Part shown: positions 46,152-54,105 of the stretch, piece by piece
How positions within the stretch are numbered: position 1 is the first letter of the stretch
Layout: each line of letters opens with the position of its first letter
From: Chryseobacterium bernardetii
Lineage (GTDB): Bacteria > Bacteroidota > Bacteroidia > Flavobacteriales > Weeksellaceae
Direction of reading: 5' to 3'
Assembly: GCF_003815975.1 (NCBI RefSeq)
Contig: NZ_CP033932.1
Coordinates: 1,674,001 to 1,738,000 of the forward strand
DNA: 64,000 bases
Program-made: the position numbers and the translations under genes
The notes under the pieces: model-generated
Database searches by the model: none
What the model was told of the DNA's origin: nothing
What the model saw: only the letters and a program-made list of their open reading frames with translations

Positions 46152-48326
46152 ATGATTATCAAATTATGGTTCTTATTGTTGCTACTATTATTATCTATTT
46201 TGGGGAAGGCACAGGAAATCTCAAAAATGAATGTTTCAGATTCTCTGCCGGATAATAAAAGTTCCACTACAACTATTTCGGAAGTTGTTATTCAATCCAC
46301 TTCACGCAGGATGAAGCTCAATGACGGGAATCTGGTACTCACAGTTGCCGGAAATAAAGACTTTAAAACCGCGACTCATCTTCTTGATGTCCTTAGAAAA
46401 ACTCCGGGAGTCTCTGTAGAGCAGGAAGACGGAATTTTTATTGGCGGAAGAATTTCTCCGGCCATTTTTATTAACGGGAAGCAGATTGTAATGAGCAGTC
46501 AGGAATTACAGGCATATTTAAGGTCTTTATCTCCTGAAATGGTAGAATCTATAGAGGTTAATGCCAACCCTTCTTCTAAATATGATGCAGAATTTAAAGG
46601 GATTATTGATATCAGGTTAAAAAAGAATGTTAATCTGGGCTGGAAAGGTAATTACAATGGAAATGTGTATGTGAATAAATTCAGCTACCGGGAAAATGCT
46701 TTCAATATTTCTTATCATACAGGAAAAGCCACTTACAGCATACAGGGAGGAATTAACGATGGAATTTCAACGTACCGGTATGAGGCTTTACAGCATTTGG
46801 CCAACACGAATATTATGCGAACCAATACCTATCAGAAAGATCAGGGAAAAGTTTACAGTATTCAGGCAGGAGCAGACTTTACGTTAAATGAAAAAAATAG
46901 GCTTGGCTTTAGTTTAAGGGGTAATTCAAGGAAAAATGACCGCATCCGGAACGGATCACTTTATACTGTTGATAATGATGAATCTCAAACTATCTTTAAT
47001 ACAGCCAGTGAAAATCCTATAGATTATAATCAGGAAAACTATGGAATAACAGCTGATTATTCCTTTCAGAATAAACAATTTAAGATTGATTTTATTGGGA
47101 ATTACCTTTCCGTTAAAAACAGTCAGGTTGATGATTTTATCAATAAAGAAGCATCTACAACTGGTATTTTGTCTTATTGGAAGTCAGATCTTTTGAATAA
47201 AATTAATATCTATATTGCTCAGGCTGATGCTTCCCGGAAATTAGGAAATGCAGATTTGGGCGCCGGGATTAAATACAGCAGTTCATATACACGTAATAAT
47301 ATCAGGTATGATACACTATCCGCAGGTAATCAGTTTAGTTATGATCCCATACGGAGCAATATATTTTCGTATAAAGAAAAAATATGGGCAGGTTATGTAA
47401 GCTACAGGCAAAAATTTGGAAATTTTCAGATCAATGCAGGAGTAAGACTTGAAAGTACAAATAGTATATCAAATGCAATGAGTACTGATTCCATTGTCAA
47501 AAGAAATTACCTTGAGTGGTTACCTTCCTTAAGTCTTAATTACACATTCAATAAATCCAGTGAATTTTCCCTGTCTTACAGCAGAAAGATAACAAGACCA
47601 GCTTTTTCTCAGCTTAATCCTTTCCGGTACTATTTCAGTCCGTTGAACTATCGGATAGGGAATCCTTATCTGCAGCCTTCATTTACAAGCCAGATTAAAG
47701 CAACCTATCGTTATAAAAACTGGATAACAAGCTTTGTTATTGGAAAAGAAAAAGATGTAATGGCCCGTTATCCACTGTATAATCCGGAAACAAATGTTTT
47801 GGAATACCTTGGGACAAATTTGCCTTATCGGAATTTTGCAATATTTGAAACAAGCTTTCCGGTAAAAATTACGAAATGGTGGAGCGTGACCAGCCAAATA
47901 ACAGGATATTATAATTATGAATTTATGCCCTATCTGGATGAGGTCTTTGCACTGAATGTCTATAATTATGAACTGAGATTAAATCAGGTATTTTCCCTTC
48001 CGAAAGGTTATACGGTGAATGTTTTTGCCAATTATGAATCCAGAACAGGAAATAGCCTTTACATCATTAAACCGAGGTATAATGTAGATATTTCAATCCA
48101 GAAATCATGGCTGGATAATAGGCTTAATACAAAAATCGGTTTCAATAATATTTTTGATTCTTATGAGCAACGCTTAGAGTTCAGGCATAAACAGATTATG
48201 GATAATCGGTTTACACATTGGTGGGACAGCAGCAGATTGATTTTTTCTCTGAGTTATAATTTTGGAAGTTCAGATTATCAGCTCAAAGAAATCCGGAAAA
48301 CAGAAGAAGAAAATAGGACAAGGTAA
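46152..48326 (+). CDS. Outer-membrane beta-barrel receptor (OMP_b-brl_3-like)
   Basis: The 724-residue protein has a signal peptide (MIIKLWFLLLLLLLSILGKA), a TonB plug-like domain (ISEVVIQSTSRRMKLNDGNL, HLLDVLRKTPGVSVEQEDGI, RISPAIFINGKQIVMSSQEL) and a C-terminal beta-barrel of about 500 residues resembling the TonB-dependent OMP_b-brl_3 family. The AraC-type membrane regulator just upstream is the likely controller. The ligand is unknown. Two paralogs of the same barrel type lie in tandem at 54.1-58.7 kb. Confidence 0.82.
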   Translation: MIIKLWFLLLLLLLSILGKAQEISKMNVSDSLPDNKSSTTTISEVVIQSTSRRMKLNDGNLVLTVAGNKDFKTATHLLDVLRKTPGVSVEQEDGIFIGGRISPAIFINGKQIVMSSQELQAYLRSLSPEMVESIEVNANPSSKYDAEFKGIIDIRLKKNVNLGWKGNYNGNVYVNKFSYRENAFNISYHTGKATYSIQGGINDGISTYRYEALQHLANTNIMRTNTYQKDQGKVYSIQAGADFTLNEKNRLGFSLRGNSRKNDRIRNGSLYTVDNDESQTIFNTASENPIDYNQENYGITADYSFQNKQFKIDFIGNYLSVKNSQVDDFINKEASTTGILSYWKSDLLNKINIYIAQADASRKLGNADLGAGIKYSSSYTRNNIRYDTLSAGNQFSYDPIRSNIFSYKEKIWAGYVSYRQKFGNFQINAGVRLESTNSISNAMSTDSIVKRNYLEWLPSLSLNYTFNKSSEFSLSYSRKITRPAFSQLNPFRYYFSPLNYRIGNPYLQPSFTSQIKATYRYKNWITSFVIGKEKDVMARYPLYNPETNVLEYLGTNLPYRNFAIFETSFPVKITKWWSVTSQITGYYNYEFMPYLDEVFALNVYNYELRLNQVFSLPKGYTVNVFANYESRTGNSLYIIKPRYNVDISIQKSWLDNRLNTKIGFNNIFDSYEQRLEFRHKQIMDNRFTHWWDSSRLIFSLSYNFGSSDYQLKEIRKTEEENRTR

Positions 48327-48330
48327 AAAT

Positions 48331-48352
48331 AACCTGCTTAAAAAAGCAGGTT
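48331..48352. terminator. Bidirectional terminator, receptor and peptide 1
   Basis: AACCTGCTT (48331-48339) pairs with AAGCAGGTT (48344-48352). On the + strand TTTATATTTTTT follows; on the - strand ATTTTTA follows. It ends both the receptor transcript and the first Cys-rich peptide gene. Confidence 0.8.
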
Positions 48353-48360
48353 TATATTTT

Positions 48361-48519
48361 TTATGGGCAAACACAGTTACCACAGGTCCAGATTCTGCAG
48401 CTGCCATCCTCATTCCACTCACAGCAGTATCTTTCCCTTATAATACCTCCGGTTACTGATTTTTGTTGCTCTCTTCCTAGTTTCTGTGCATTTTTAAGCA
48501 CTGGATTGTTTTTGTTCAT
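48361..48519 (-). CDS. Cys-rich double-glycine peptide 1 (RiPP/bacteriocin-like precursor)
   Basis: A 53-codon frame encodes a 52-residue peptide. The first 20 residues are MNKNNPVLKNAQKLGREQQK, then SVTGG (Gly-Gly at 24-25), then a core with five cysteines: RYCCEW, four residues plus Cys41, then C46 and C49, and a CVCP end. The leader resembles the double-glycine leaders of bacteriocin-like and RiPP precursors known from Chryseobacterium. It is too short for routine gene calling. Its neighbour at 48698 has an identical leader. No maturation enzyme or peptidase-transporter is in the window. Natural-product function is inference; translation of this frame is supported by the paralog. Confidence 0.78.
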   Translation of the reverse strand: MNKNNPVLKNAQKLGREQQKSVTGGIIRERYCCEWNEDGSCRIWTCGNCVCP

Positions 48520-48571
48520 GATTTTGTTGTTTTGATGTTAATAGTTAAATTTTAATTTTTTTATAATCTTG

Positions 48572-48594
48572 CAAAATTATATCACTAATATATG
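48572..48594 (-). promoter_or_regulatory. Upstream region of peptide 1, shared with peptide 2
   Basis: A minus-strand -7 box TAATTTTG (48572-48579) lies 53 bp before the start codon. The 22 bp at 48573-48594 are identical to 48914-48935 upstream of peptide 2. No clear -33 element is seen. Confidence 0.5.
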
Positions 48595-48666
48595 GATTTA
48601 TTTAAAAAAATAATAAAAACCAATGAATAATTGATGAGTGAAATATATTGATATTGAGCAAAATAA

Positions 48667-48688
48667 AGCCTGCTCGAAAAAGCAGGCT
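48667..48688 (-). terminator. Terminator of peptide 2
   Basis: AGCCTGCT and AGCAGGCT form an 8-bp stem; on the minus strand TTTATTTTG follows. It begins 10 bp past the stop codon at 48698. Confidence 0.75.
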
Positions 48689-48697
48689 ATATTATTT

Positions 48698-48862
48698 TTA
48701 TGGGCATACACATCTATCACAAGTATAGATAATGCATTTTCCTGAAGGATCCCACTCACAACATCTTTTGCCTGTTGAGATTCCTATTCCACCCACTACT
48801 GTTTTTTGTTGTTCTCTTCCTAGTTTCTGTGCATTTTTAAGCACTGGATTGTTTTTGTTCAT
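48698..48862 (-). CDS. Cys-rich double-glycine peptide 2 (RiPP/bacteriocin-like precursor)
   Basis: A 55-codon frame encodes a 54-residue peptide. Residues 1-20 are identical to peptide 1 (MNKNNPVLKNAQKLGREQQK); TVVGG follows with Gly-Gly at 24-25. The core has KRCCEW, five residues before C43, then C48, C51 and the CVCP end, so six cysteines counting the CC pair. The spacing of Cys matches peptide 1, while residues between them differ, the pattern expected of a diversified core under a conserved leader. It has its own terminator and an upstream region similar to peptide 1, indicating cassette duplication. A CtlX-like gene pair lies divergently at 49153. Confidence 0.78.
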   Translation of the reverse strand: MNKNNPVLKNAQKLGREQQKTVVGGIGISTGKRCCEWDPSGKCIIYTCDRCVCP

Positions 48863-48912
48863 GATTTTGATTTTTGATGTTAATAGTTAAGTTTTAAACA
48901 ATATAATTTCGC

Positions 48913-48935
48913 GAAAATTATATCACTAATATATG
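48913..48935 (-). promoter_or_regulatory. Upstream region of peptide 2
   Basis: The 22-bp segment 48914-48935 is identical to that upstream of peptide 1; the -7 box here is TAATTTTC, one base from the consensus, 51 bp before the start codon. Confidence 0.45.
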
Positions 48936-49102
48936 AAATTAAAATTAAATAATATCTGTTTTTTTGTTCTTATATAGATGAAATATAGTAGGTTGTAGAT
49001 ATTTTTATATACCAACCCCTGTAGTTGGCTTAATAGAAGGAGAAATTTGCTGCATAGTGTTTATTGAGAGTCCCAAATTTCATAGAGAAAATAAGGCAAA
49101 AG

Positions 49103-49133
49103 TTTTATAGGTAGAGACCTTTACTTATATTTG
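49103..49133 (+). promoter_or_regulatory. Promoter of the amidinotransferase/CtlX pair
   Basis: TTTT (49103-49106), a 19-bp spacer and TATATTTG (49126-49133), which matches TAnnTTTG, end 19 bp before the ATG at 49153. Confidence 0.6.
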
Positions 49134-49152
49134 TAGTATTGCATAAATCTTT

Positions 49153-50067
49153 ATGAGACTAAACATTAAAAACGAAACGGGGAGGCTGAGATCAGTAGTT
49201 TTGGGCCAGCCTAATTCATTGGGACCGGTTCCCACGCTAGAGGAAAGTTATGACGCCAAGTCATATTACTCAATCGAACACAATATTTATCCTAAAGAAG
49301 AGGATATTATCAATGAAATGAACGCTTTTGAAGCGGTGTTGAAAAAGTATGATGTTGAAGTACTTCGCCCAAGTATCATTAAAGATTATAATCAGGTCTT
49401 TTCAAGAGACGTAGCTTTTGTAATTGATGATAAGATGATTATTTCCAACGTAATTGCAGACAGAGCAGATGAGCAGGAAGCATACAAAAGTGTTTTTGAA
49501 AAAGTAGCCTGGAGAAAAATTATTAATCTGCCGGAAACAGCACATATTGAAGGTGGAGATGTTATTGTATGGAATGACTTCCTTTTTATCGGAACCTGCT
49601 TCAGCGAAGATTACAGAAACTATAAGACGGCAAGAACTAACGAGTATGCCATTGAAATTCTAAAAGAATATTTTCCGAAGAAAAGAATCATAGATCTTGA
49701 ACTGAAGAAAAACGATAAAGTACCTTTTGAAGGAATTTTACATCTTGACTGCACTTTCAATCCAGTAGGAGAAGACAAATGCATCATCTACAAAAACGGA
49801 TTCGTAGATGAAAGCGATTATCGTCTTATCATCGATATTTTCGGAGAAGAAAACTGCTTCCACATCAATGATGAAGAAATGTTTGAAATGTTCCCGAACA
49901 TTTTCTCTATTTCTCCGGATGTTGTAGTTTCAGACAAAGCATTTACGAGAATGAATAACCACTTAAGAAACGAATGGGGAATGACTGTAGAAGAAATTCC
50001 TTACAGGGAAATCTCTAAAATGGGTGGACTACTGAGATGTTCTACAATGCCGCTTGTAAGAGACTAA
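49153..50067 (+). CDS. Amidinotransferase/dimethylarginine dimethylaminohydrolase-like enzyme
   Basis: A 304-residue protein of the guanidino-modifying (pentein) superfamily, which uses a Cys-His-Glu/Asp set on arginine-like substrates. Visible elements are FSRD (about 83-86), HIEGGDV (H131, D136), HLDCTF with His about 197 and a C-terminal LLRCSTMPL with the nucleophile Cys about 296. DDAH converts N-methylated arginine to citrulline; amidinotransferases move the amidino group. Which reaction applies here cannot be read directly. It is followed 67 bp later by a CtlX-like gene, so citrulline made by the first enzyme could be used by the second. Confidence 0.85.
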   Translation: MRLNIKNETGRLRSVVLGQPNSLGPVPTLEESYDAKSYYSIEHNIYPKEEDIINEMNAFEAVLKKYDVEVLRPSIIKDYNQVFSRDVAFVIDDKMIISNVIADRADEQEAYKSVFEKVAWRKIINLPETAHIEGGDVIVWNDFLFIGTCFSEDYRNYKTARTNEYAIEILKEYFPKKRIIDLELKKNDKVPFEGILHLDCTFNPVGEDKCIIYKNGFVDESDYRLIIDIFGEENCFHINDEEMFEMFPNIFSISPDVVVSDKAFTRMNNHLRNEWGMTVEEIPYREISKMGGLLRCSTMPLVRD

Positions 50068-50134
50068 TTAAGTTGTGGAGTAGGAGAGTTTAAGAGAGAG
50101 AAAAAATCATCTTTTAATTTTTAATTCAAAAAAA

Positions 50135-51058
50135 ATGCAAACTACAGATACAGTATTAATGATAGAGCCGATTGCATTCGGTTACAACGCAGAAACTGCG
50201 AAAAACAATTATTTTCAGGTAGAACAGACGGGATCCGATATCCAGTCAAAAGCACTTGCAGAGTTCAATACCTTTGTTGGAAAGCTGAGAGGAAAAGGAA
50301 TTAATGTAATTACCATAAAAGATACATTAGACCCTCATACACCGGATTCCATTTTTCCCAATAACTGGGTAAGTTTCCACAGAGACGGAAAAGTGGTTTT
50401 ATACCCTATGTTCGCTTCCAACAGAAGAGTAGAAAGAAGAGATGATATTCTTGAAAGCATCAAAGACCAGGGATTTGAAATTACTGAAATTGACGACTGG
50501 TCATTTCCTGAAACCCAGGGTCATTTCCTGGAAGGAACAGGGAGCATGATCTTTGATCACGATAACAAAATTGCCTATGGTTCAGTTTCTTTAAGATTAG
50601 ATGAAAACTTATTCAGAGAATTCTGTGCAAAATATGGCTTTACGCCAGTGGTTTTCCATTCTTATCAGACGGTAGGTACAGAAAGACTTCCCATTTATCA
50701 TACCAATGTAATGATGTGCGTGGCAGATAAGTTTGTAGTGATCTGCCTTGATTGTATTGATGATGAGCTGGAAAGAGAAAAGGTTATTGAAACCATCAAG
50801 AATTCAGGAAAGGAAATTGTTGAAATTTCGGAAGAGCAAATGCAGCAGTTTGCAGGAAATATGCTTCAGGTTCAGAATAAGGACGGAGAAAAATTCCTTG
50901 TGATGAGCCAGACAGCTTATCAGTCATTAAATCAGGAACAGGTAGCTGCCATTGAAAAATATTGTGAAATTATTTATTCCGATCTGCATACGATTGAAGT
51001 AAACGGAGGAGGAAGCGCAAGATGTATGCTTGCAGAAGTTTTTCTTCCAAAAAAATAA
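50135..51058 (+). CDS. ctlX: Citrulline utilisation hydrolase CtlX-like
   Basis: A 307-residue pentein-fold hydrolase. CtlX of Francisella degrades citrulline to ornithine. Recognisable segments are MIEPIAFGYN, PDSIFPNNWVSFH, GTGSMIFD, the His in LPIYHTNVMMCVADKF and the C-terminal GGGSARCMLAEVFLPKK with the nucleophile Cys about 297. All the catalytic-type residues expected of the superfamily are present. It is the second gene of a pair with the DDAH-like enzyme and ends in a strong terminator. Confidence 0.85.
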   Translation: MQTTDTVLMIEPIAFGYNAETAKNNYFQVEQTGSDIQSKALAEFNTFVGKLRGKGINVITIKDTLDPHTPDSIFPNNWVSFHRDGKVVLYPMFASNRRVERRDDILESIKDQGFEITEIDDWSFPETQGHFLEGTGSMIFDHDNKIAYGSVSLRLDENLFREFCAKYGFTPVVFHSYQTVGTERLPIYHTNVMMCVADKFVVICLDCIDDELEREKVIETIKNSGKEIVEISEEQMQQFAGNMLQVQNKDGEKFLVMSQTAYQSLNQEQVAAIEKYCEIIYSDLHTIEVNGGGSARCMLAEVFLPKK

Positions 51059-51090
51059 TTGAACCCATTATCAAATAAAGGTTTACATAT

Positions 51091-51124
51091 TCTTCTGACT
51101 TTGGAAACAGAGTCAGAAGATTTG
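51091..51124 (+). terminator. Terminator of the ctlX pair
   Basis: A perfect 10-bp stem, TCTTCTGACT (51091-51100) with AGTCAGAAGA (51111-51120), on a 10-nt loop, followed by TTTGTT. Confidence 0.8.
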
Positions 51125-51341
51125 TTATTGGACAGCAAAGGTTTTTATTTGTAGGAATCATCTTAGGTTTTACCTTTTTAGAATTTCTGTGGAAACTTTA
51201 GTTTGAAAAGAACACTTTTCACTGGACCTGGCTATTTCTGAAAACCTGCTTCAATTTTTAGTTCCGTTATTAGTTGTTCCCCAGCTTACTCATTACCTTT
51301 TGGATGGCTTTATTTGGAGAAAACTAAAAAAAGTTAACTAA
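51121..51341 (+). pseudogene. Decayed fragment of a membrane-protein gene
   Basis: Between ctlX and the GH43-like gene, two frames read as pieces of a hydrophobic protein. One gives VIGQQRFLFVGIILGFTFLE and stops; about 80 bp later another frame gives ENLLQFLVPLLVVPQLTHYL then LDGFIWRKLKKVN before a TAA at 51339-51341. A frameshift and at least one internal stop separate them. The rest of the 310-bp gap contains only the ctlX terminator and the promoter of the next gene. The family of the ancestor is not certain. Confidence 0.5.
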
Positions 51342-51346
51342 CTTTG
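51313..51346 (+). promoter_or_regulatory. Promoter of the GH43-like gene
   Basis: TTTG (51313-51316), a 22-bp spacer and TAACTTTG (51339-51346, matching TAnnTTTG) precede the ATG at 51369 by 22 bp. Confidence 0.5.
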
Positions 51347-51368
51347 CTTCAATCTATAAAATCTAAAA

Positions 51369-53123
51369 ATGAGACAATATCTTCTGTCATTAACTATTTT
51401 CCTTGGGATCATTGTAGGAGCTCAGCAGAAAACTTTTTGTAATCCTATTAATATTGATTACGGTTATACTCCTTTTGAAGTTTTTTCAAAACAGGGAAAA
51501 CACCGTGCTACAGCCGATCCTGTAATTGTTAATTTTAAGAATAAGCTGTTTCTTTTTTCTACCAATCAGGAAGGATACTGGTATAGTGATGATATGCTGG
51601 ACTGGAAGTTTGTTAAAAGAAAATTCCTGAGGGATAATAAATACATTCACGACCTTAATGCCCCGGCTGTATGGGCTATGAAAGACACACTCTATGTATA
51701 TGGCTCCACCTGGGAACAGGATTTTCCGATCTGGAAAAGCACAAATCCTACTAAAGATGACTGGAAAATTGCAGTGGATACTTTAAAAGTAGGAGCGTGG
51801 GATCCTGCCTTCCATTATGATGAAGACAAAAATAAATTATACCTGTATTGGGGTTCAAGTAATGAGTGGCCGTTGCTGGGAACAGAAGTGAAGGTGAAGA
51901 ATCTCCAGTCCGAAGGTTTTGTAAAACCTATTATTAAACTGAAGCCTGAGGACCATGGTTGGGAACGTTTCGGGGAGTATAATGATAATGTTTTTCTTCA
52001 GCCCTTTGTGGAAGGTGCATGGATGACAAAACACAATGGGAAGTACTATATGCAGTATGGCGCTCCGGCAACAGAATTCAGTGGATATTCCGATGGGGTA
52101 TATGTAAGCAAAAATCCTCTGGAAGGCTTCGAATACCAGCAGCATAATCCATTCTCTTATAAACCGGGAGGTTTTGCAAGGGGCGCAGGCCACGGAGCTA
52201 CCTTTGAAGATAATTATAAAAACTGGTGGCACGTTTCCACCATCTTTATTTCTACCAAAAATAATTTTGAAAGAAGACTGGGAATATGGCCGGCAGGTTT
52301 TGATAAAGATGATGTGATGTATTGTAATACGGCCTATGGTGATTATCCTACCTACCTTCCGCAATATGCCCAGGGAAAAGATTTTACAAAAGGTCTTTTT
52401 GCAGGATGGATGCTATTGAATTATAATAAACCGGTTCAGGTTTCATCTACTTTAGGCAGCTATCAGCCTAATTATGCTGTAGATGAAGATATCAAGACCT
52501 ATTGGAGTGCTAAAACAGGAAATTCAGGAGAATGGTTCCAGACTGATCTTGGTGAAGTTTCCACCATCAATGCTATTCAGATCAATTATGCAGATCAGGA
52601 TGCTGAATTTATGGGAAAAACAATAGGAAAGATGCACCAATATAAAATCTATGGTTCTAATGATGGGAAGAAATGGAATGTAATTGTGGACAAAAGTAAG
52701 AATACTAAAGATGTTCCTCACGATTATGTTGAACTTGAGCACCCTGCAAAAGCCCGTTTCCTTAAAATGGAAAATCTGAAGATGCCTACCGGAAAATTTG
52801 CATTAAGCGGTTTCAGGGTATTTGGAAAGGGATCTGGAAAACAGCCAGCCAAGGTAGAAAACTTTGTTCCTTTAAGGGCTGATCCTAAAAAATATGGAGA
52901 AAGAAGAAGTATCTGGATGAAATGGCAGCAGAATCCCGAAGCAGACGGCTATGTAATCTATTGGGGAAAATCTCCTGATAAAATGTATGGAAGTATTATG
53001 GTATACGGAAAGAATGAGTATTTCTTTACAGGAGCAGACAGAACAGATGCTTATTATTTTCAGATTGAAGCCTTCAATTCCAATGGAGTTTCAGAAAGAA
53101 CAGATGTTGTAAAATCAGAATAA
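51369..53123 (+). CDS. Secreted GH43-like glycosidase with discoidin and FN3 domains
   Basis: The 584-residue protein has a signal peptide (MRQYLLSLTIFLGIIVGAQQ). A five-bladed GH43-like domain fills about residues 20-340 (ATADPVIVNFKNKLFLFST with a candidate catalytic Asp, GAWDPAFHYDEDKNKLYLYW and PFVEGAWMTKHNGKYYMQYG with a Glu). About 350-485 is a discoidin (F5/8 C) domain: SSTLGSYQPNYAVDEDIKTY, GEWFQTDLGEVSTINAIQI and LSGFRVFGKGSG. The last 95 residues are fibronectin III-like (IWMKWQQNPEADGYVIYWGK). It would act on plant or microbial polysaccharide outside the cell; the substrate cannot be stated. It ends in a strong hairpin. Confidence 0.86.
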   Translation: MRQYLLSLTIFLGIIVGAQQKTFCNPINIDYGYTPFEVFSKQGKHRATADPVIVNFKNKLFLFSTNQEGYWYSDDMLDWKFVKRKFLRDNKYIHDLNAPAVWAMKDTLYVYGSTWEQDFPIWKSTNPTKDDWKIAVDTLKVGAWDPAFHYDEDKNKLYLYWGSSNEWPLLGTEVKVKNLQSEGFVKPIIKLKPEDHGWERFGEYNDNVFLQPFVEGAWMTKHNGKYYMQYGAPATEFSGYSDGVYVSKNPLEGFEYQQHNPFSYKPGGFARGAGHGATFEDNYKNWWHVSTIFISTKNNFERRLGIWPAGFDKDDVMYCNTAYGDYPTYLPQYAQGKDFTKGLFAGWMLLNYNKPVQVSSTLGSYQPNYAVDEDIKTYWSAKTGNSGEWFQTDLGEVSTINAIQINYADQDAEFMGKTIGKMHQYKIYGSNDGKKWNVIVDKSKNTKDVPHDYVELEHPAKARFLKMENLKMPTGKFALSGFRVFGKGSGKQPAKVENFVPLRADPKKYGERRSIWMKWQQNPEADGYVIYWGKSPDKMYGSIMVYGKNEYFFTGADRTDAYYFQIEAFNSNGVSERTDVVKSE

Positions 53124-53142
53124 ATCAAATTTAAAATAAAGG

Positions 53143-53173
53143 AATAACACGTTTTGAATCAGAACGTGTTATT
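53143..53173. terminator. Terminator between the GH43-like and esterase genes
   Basis: AATAACACGTT (53143-53153) pairs perfectly with AACGTGTTATT (53163-53173), followed by TTTT. It overlaps the stop codon of the convergent esterase gene. Confidence 0.85.
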
Positions 53174-54023
53174 TTTTATCTGCCTTTTTAAGAAAAGCTT
53201 CAATTCTATCAATAAGTAGGACATTGTTAGGTTGCTTATCCCAGTCCAGATGACCGCCATTGAATTCATAAGACTCATGAATAACATTATTTTTACTCAA
53301 AACAGAATCCAGAATCTTACTTTGGCTTAAAGGAACCACACGGTCTGTTTTTCCATAGTAAGAAAGTGTAGGGGAAGAGGCTGTATTAATCCAATGAACA
53401 GGGCTGGCAAAATTAATAGCTGAGGTCTTTGCAGGAAGTATTTTAGCATCAACCAGGTGCTTTTTTACAAAAGAATATTCTTCATAACTTTTGAAGCTTT
53501 TATCTGAAAGGTCAGCAGGACCTACAATATTGATAACTGCCTTTACGTTTTTATCAGCATCAAAATGATAAGCATAAAGCATAGATAAATGGGCGCCGGC
53601 ACTGTTTCCCATAAGAATAAGCTTAGGCTGATAGTTTAGCCTCTTCTTCAGATAGGTAATGACGCTTTTAATATCATCTGTCTGGTTGGGAATGGCATAC
53701 TGTACAACAGAGGCCAGCCTGTAATTCATGTTGACAAAAACATGATCCGGAAACCTTTGCATCAGAGAAAGCGTGAAGAAAGTAAGTTGAGATTTATTTC
53801 CGCCGCGCCAGCCACCGCCATGAATAATAATGAAAATTTCTTTTTCCTCAGATGGTGTTTTATCGGGCATATAAAGGTCTATCACTTGTTGCGGATTGTT
53901 CCCATAATGAAGATTTTCCTCTTTATTAAAGCTGATATTGTTTCCGAGGCTGATCTTATTCTCTTTACAGGCTGTGAATAGTAAGAAAATAAGACTGATG
54001 ATAGATATTAAACTCTTTTTCAT
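53169..54023 (-). CDS. Lipoprotein alpha/beta hydrolase (BD-FAE/carboxylesterase-like)
   Basis: A 284-residue esterase-like protein with a lipoprotein signal (MKKSLISIISLIFLLFTACK, Cys at 19). The alpha/beta hydrolase motifs are IIIHGGGWRGG (HGGGW about 68-72, oxyanion hole), MGNSAGAHLSML with the nucleophile Ser about 141, GKTDRVVPLS for the acid and a late FNGGHLDWD for the His. It resembles carboxylesterases and bacterial BD-FAE enzymes that release feruloyl or acetyl esters, plausibly working on the same carbohydrates as the neighbouring GH43-like enzyme (inference). Confidence 0.85.
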   Translation of the reverse strand: MKKSLISIISLIFLLFTACKENKISLGNNISFNKEENLHYGNNPQQVIDLYMPDKTPSEEKEIFIIIHGGGWRGGNKSQLTFFTLSLMQRFPDHVFVNMNYRLASVVQYAIPNQTDDIKSVITYLKKRLNYQPKLILMGNSAGAHLSMLYAYHFDADKNVKAVINIVGPADLSDKSFKSYEEYSFVKKHLVDAKILPAKTSAINFASPVHWINTASSPTLSYYGKTDRVVPLSQSKILDSVLSKNNVIHESYEFNGGHLDWDKQPNNVLLIDRIEAFLKKADKK

Positions 54024-54038
54024 ATAATTAAAGATAAA

Positions 54039-54064
54039 AAACCTGCTGAAGAATCAACAGGTTT
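54039..54064 (-). terminator. Terminator of the downstream receptor gene
   Basis: On the minus strand AAACCTG (complement of 54058-54064) pairs with CAGGTTT (complement of 54039-54045) and runs into a T-rich TTTTTA. It follows the receptor stop at 54106. Confidence 0.6.
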
Positions 54065-54105
54065 GTGTACAAAATAATTTGATTGAATATGAAGAAAGAT
54101 AGTTT

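Noticed and set aside
48262..48459. A 65-codon + strand frame overlapping the receptor end and peptide 1.
   Set aside because: It lies opposite the Cys-rich peptide gene and across the terminator; the peptide is supported by a paralog with an identical leader, this frame is not.
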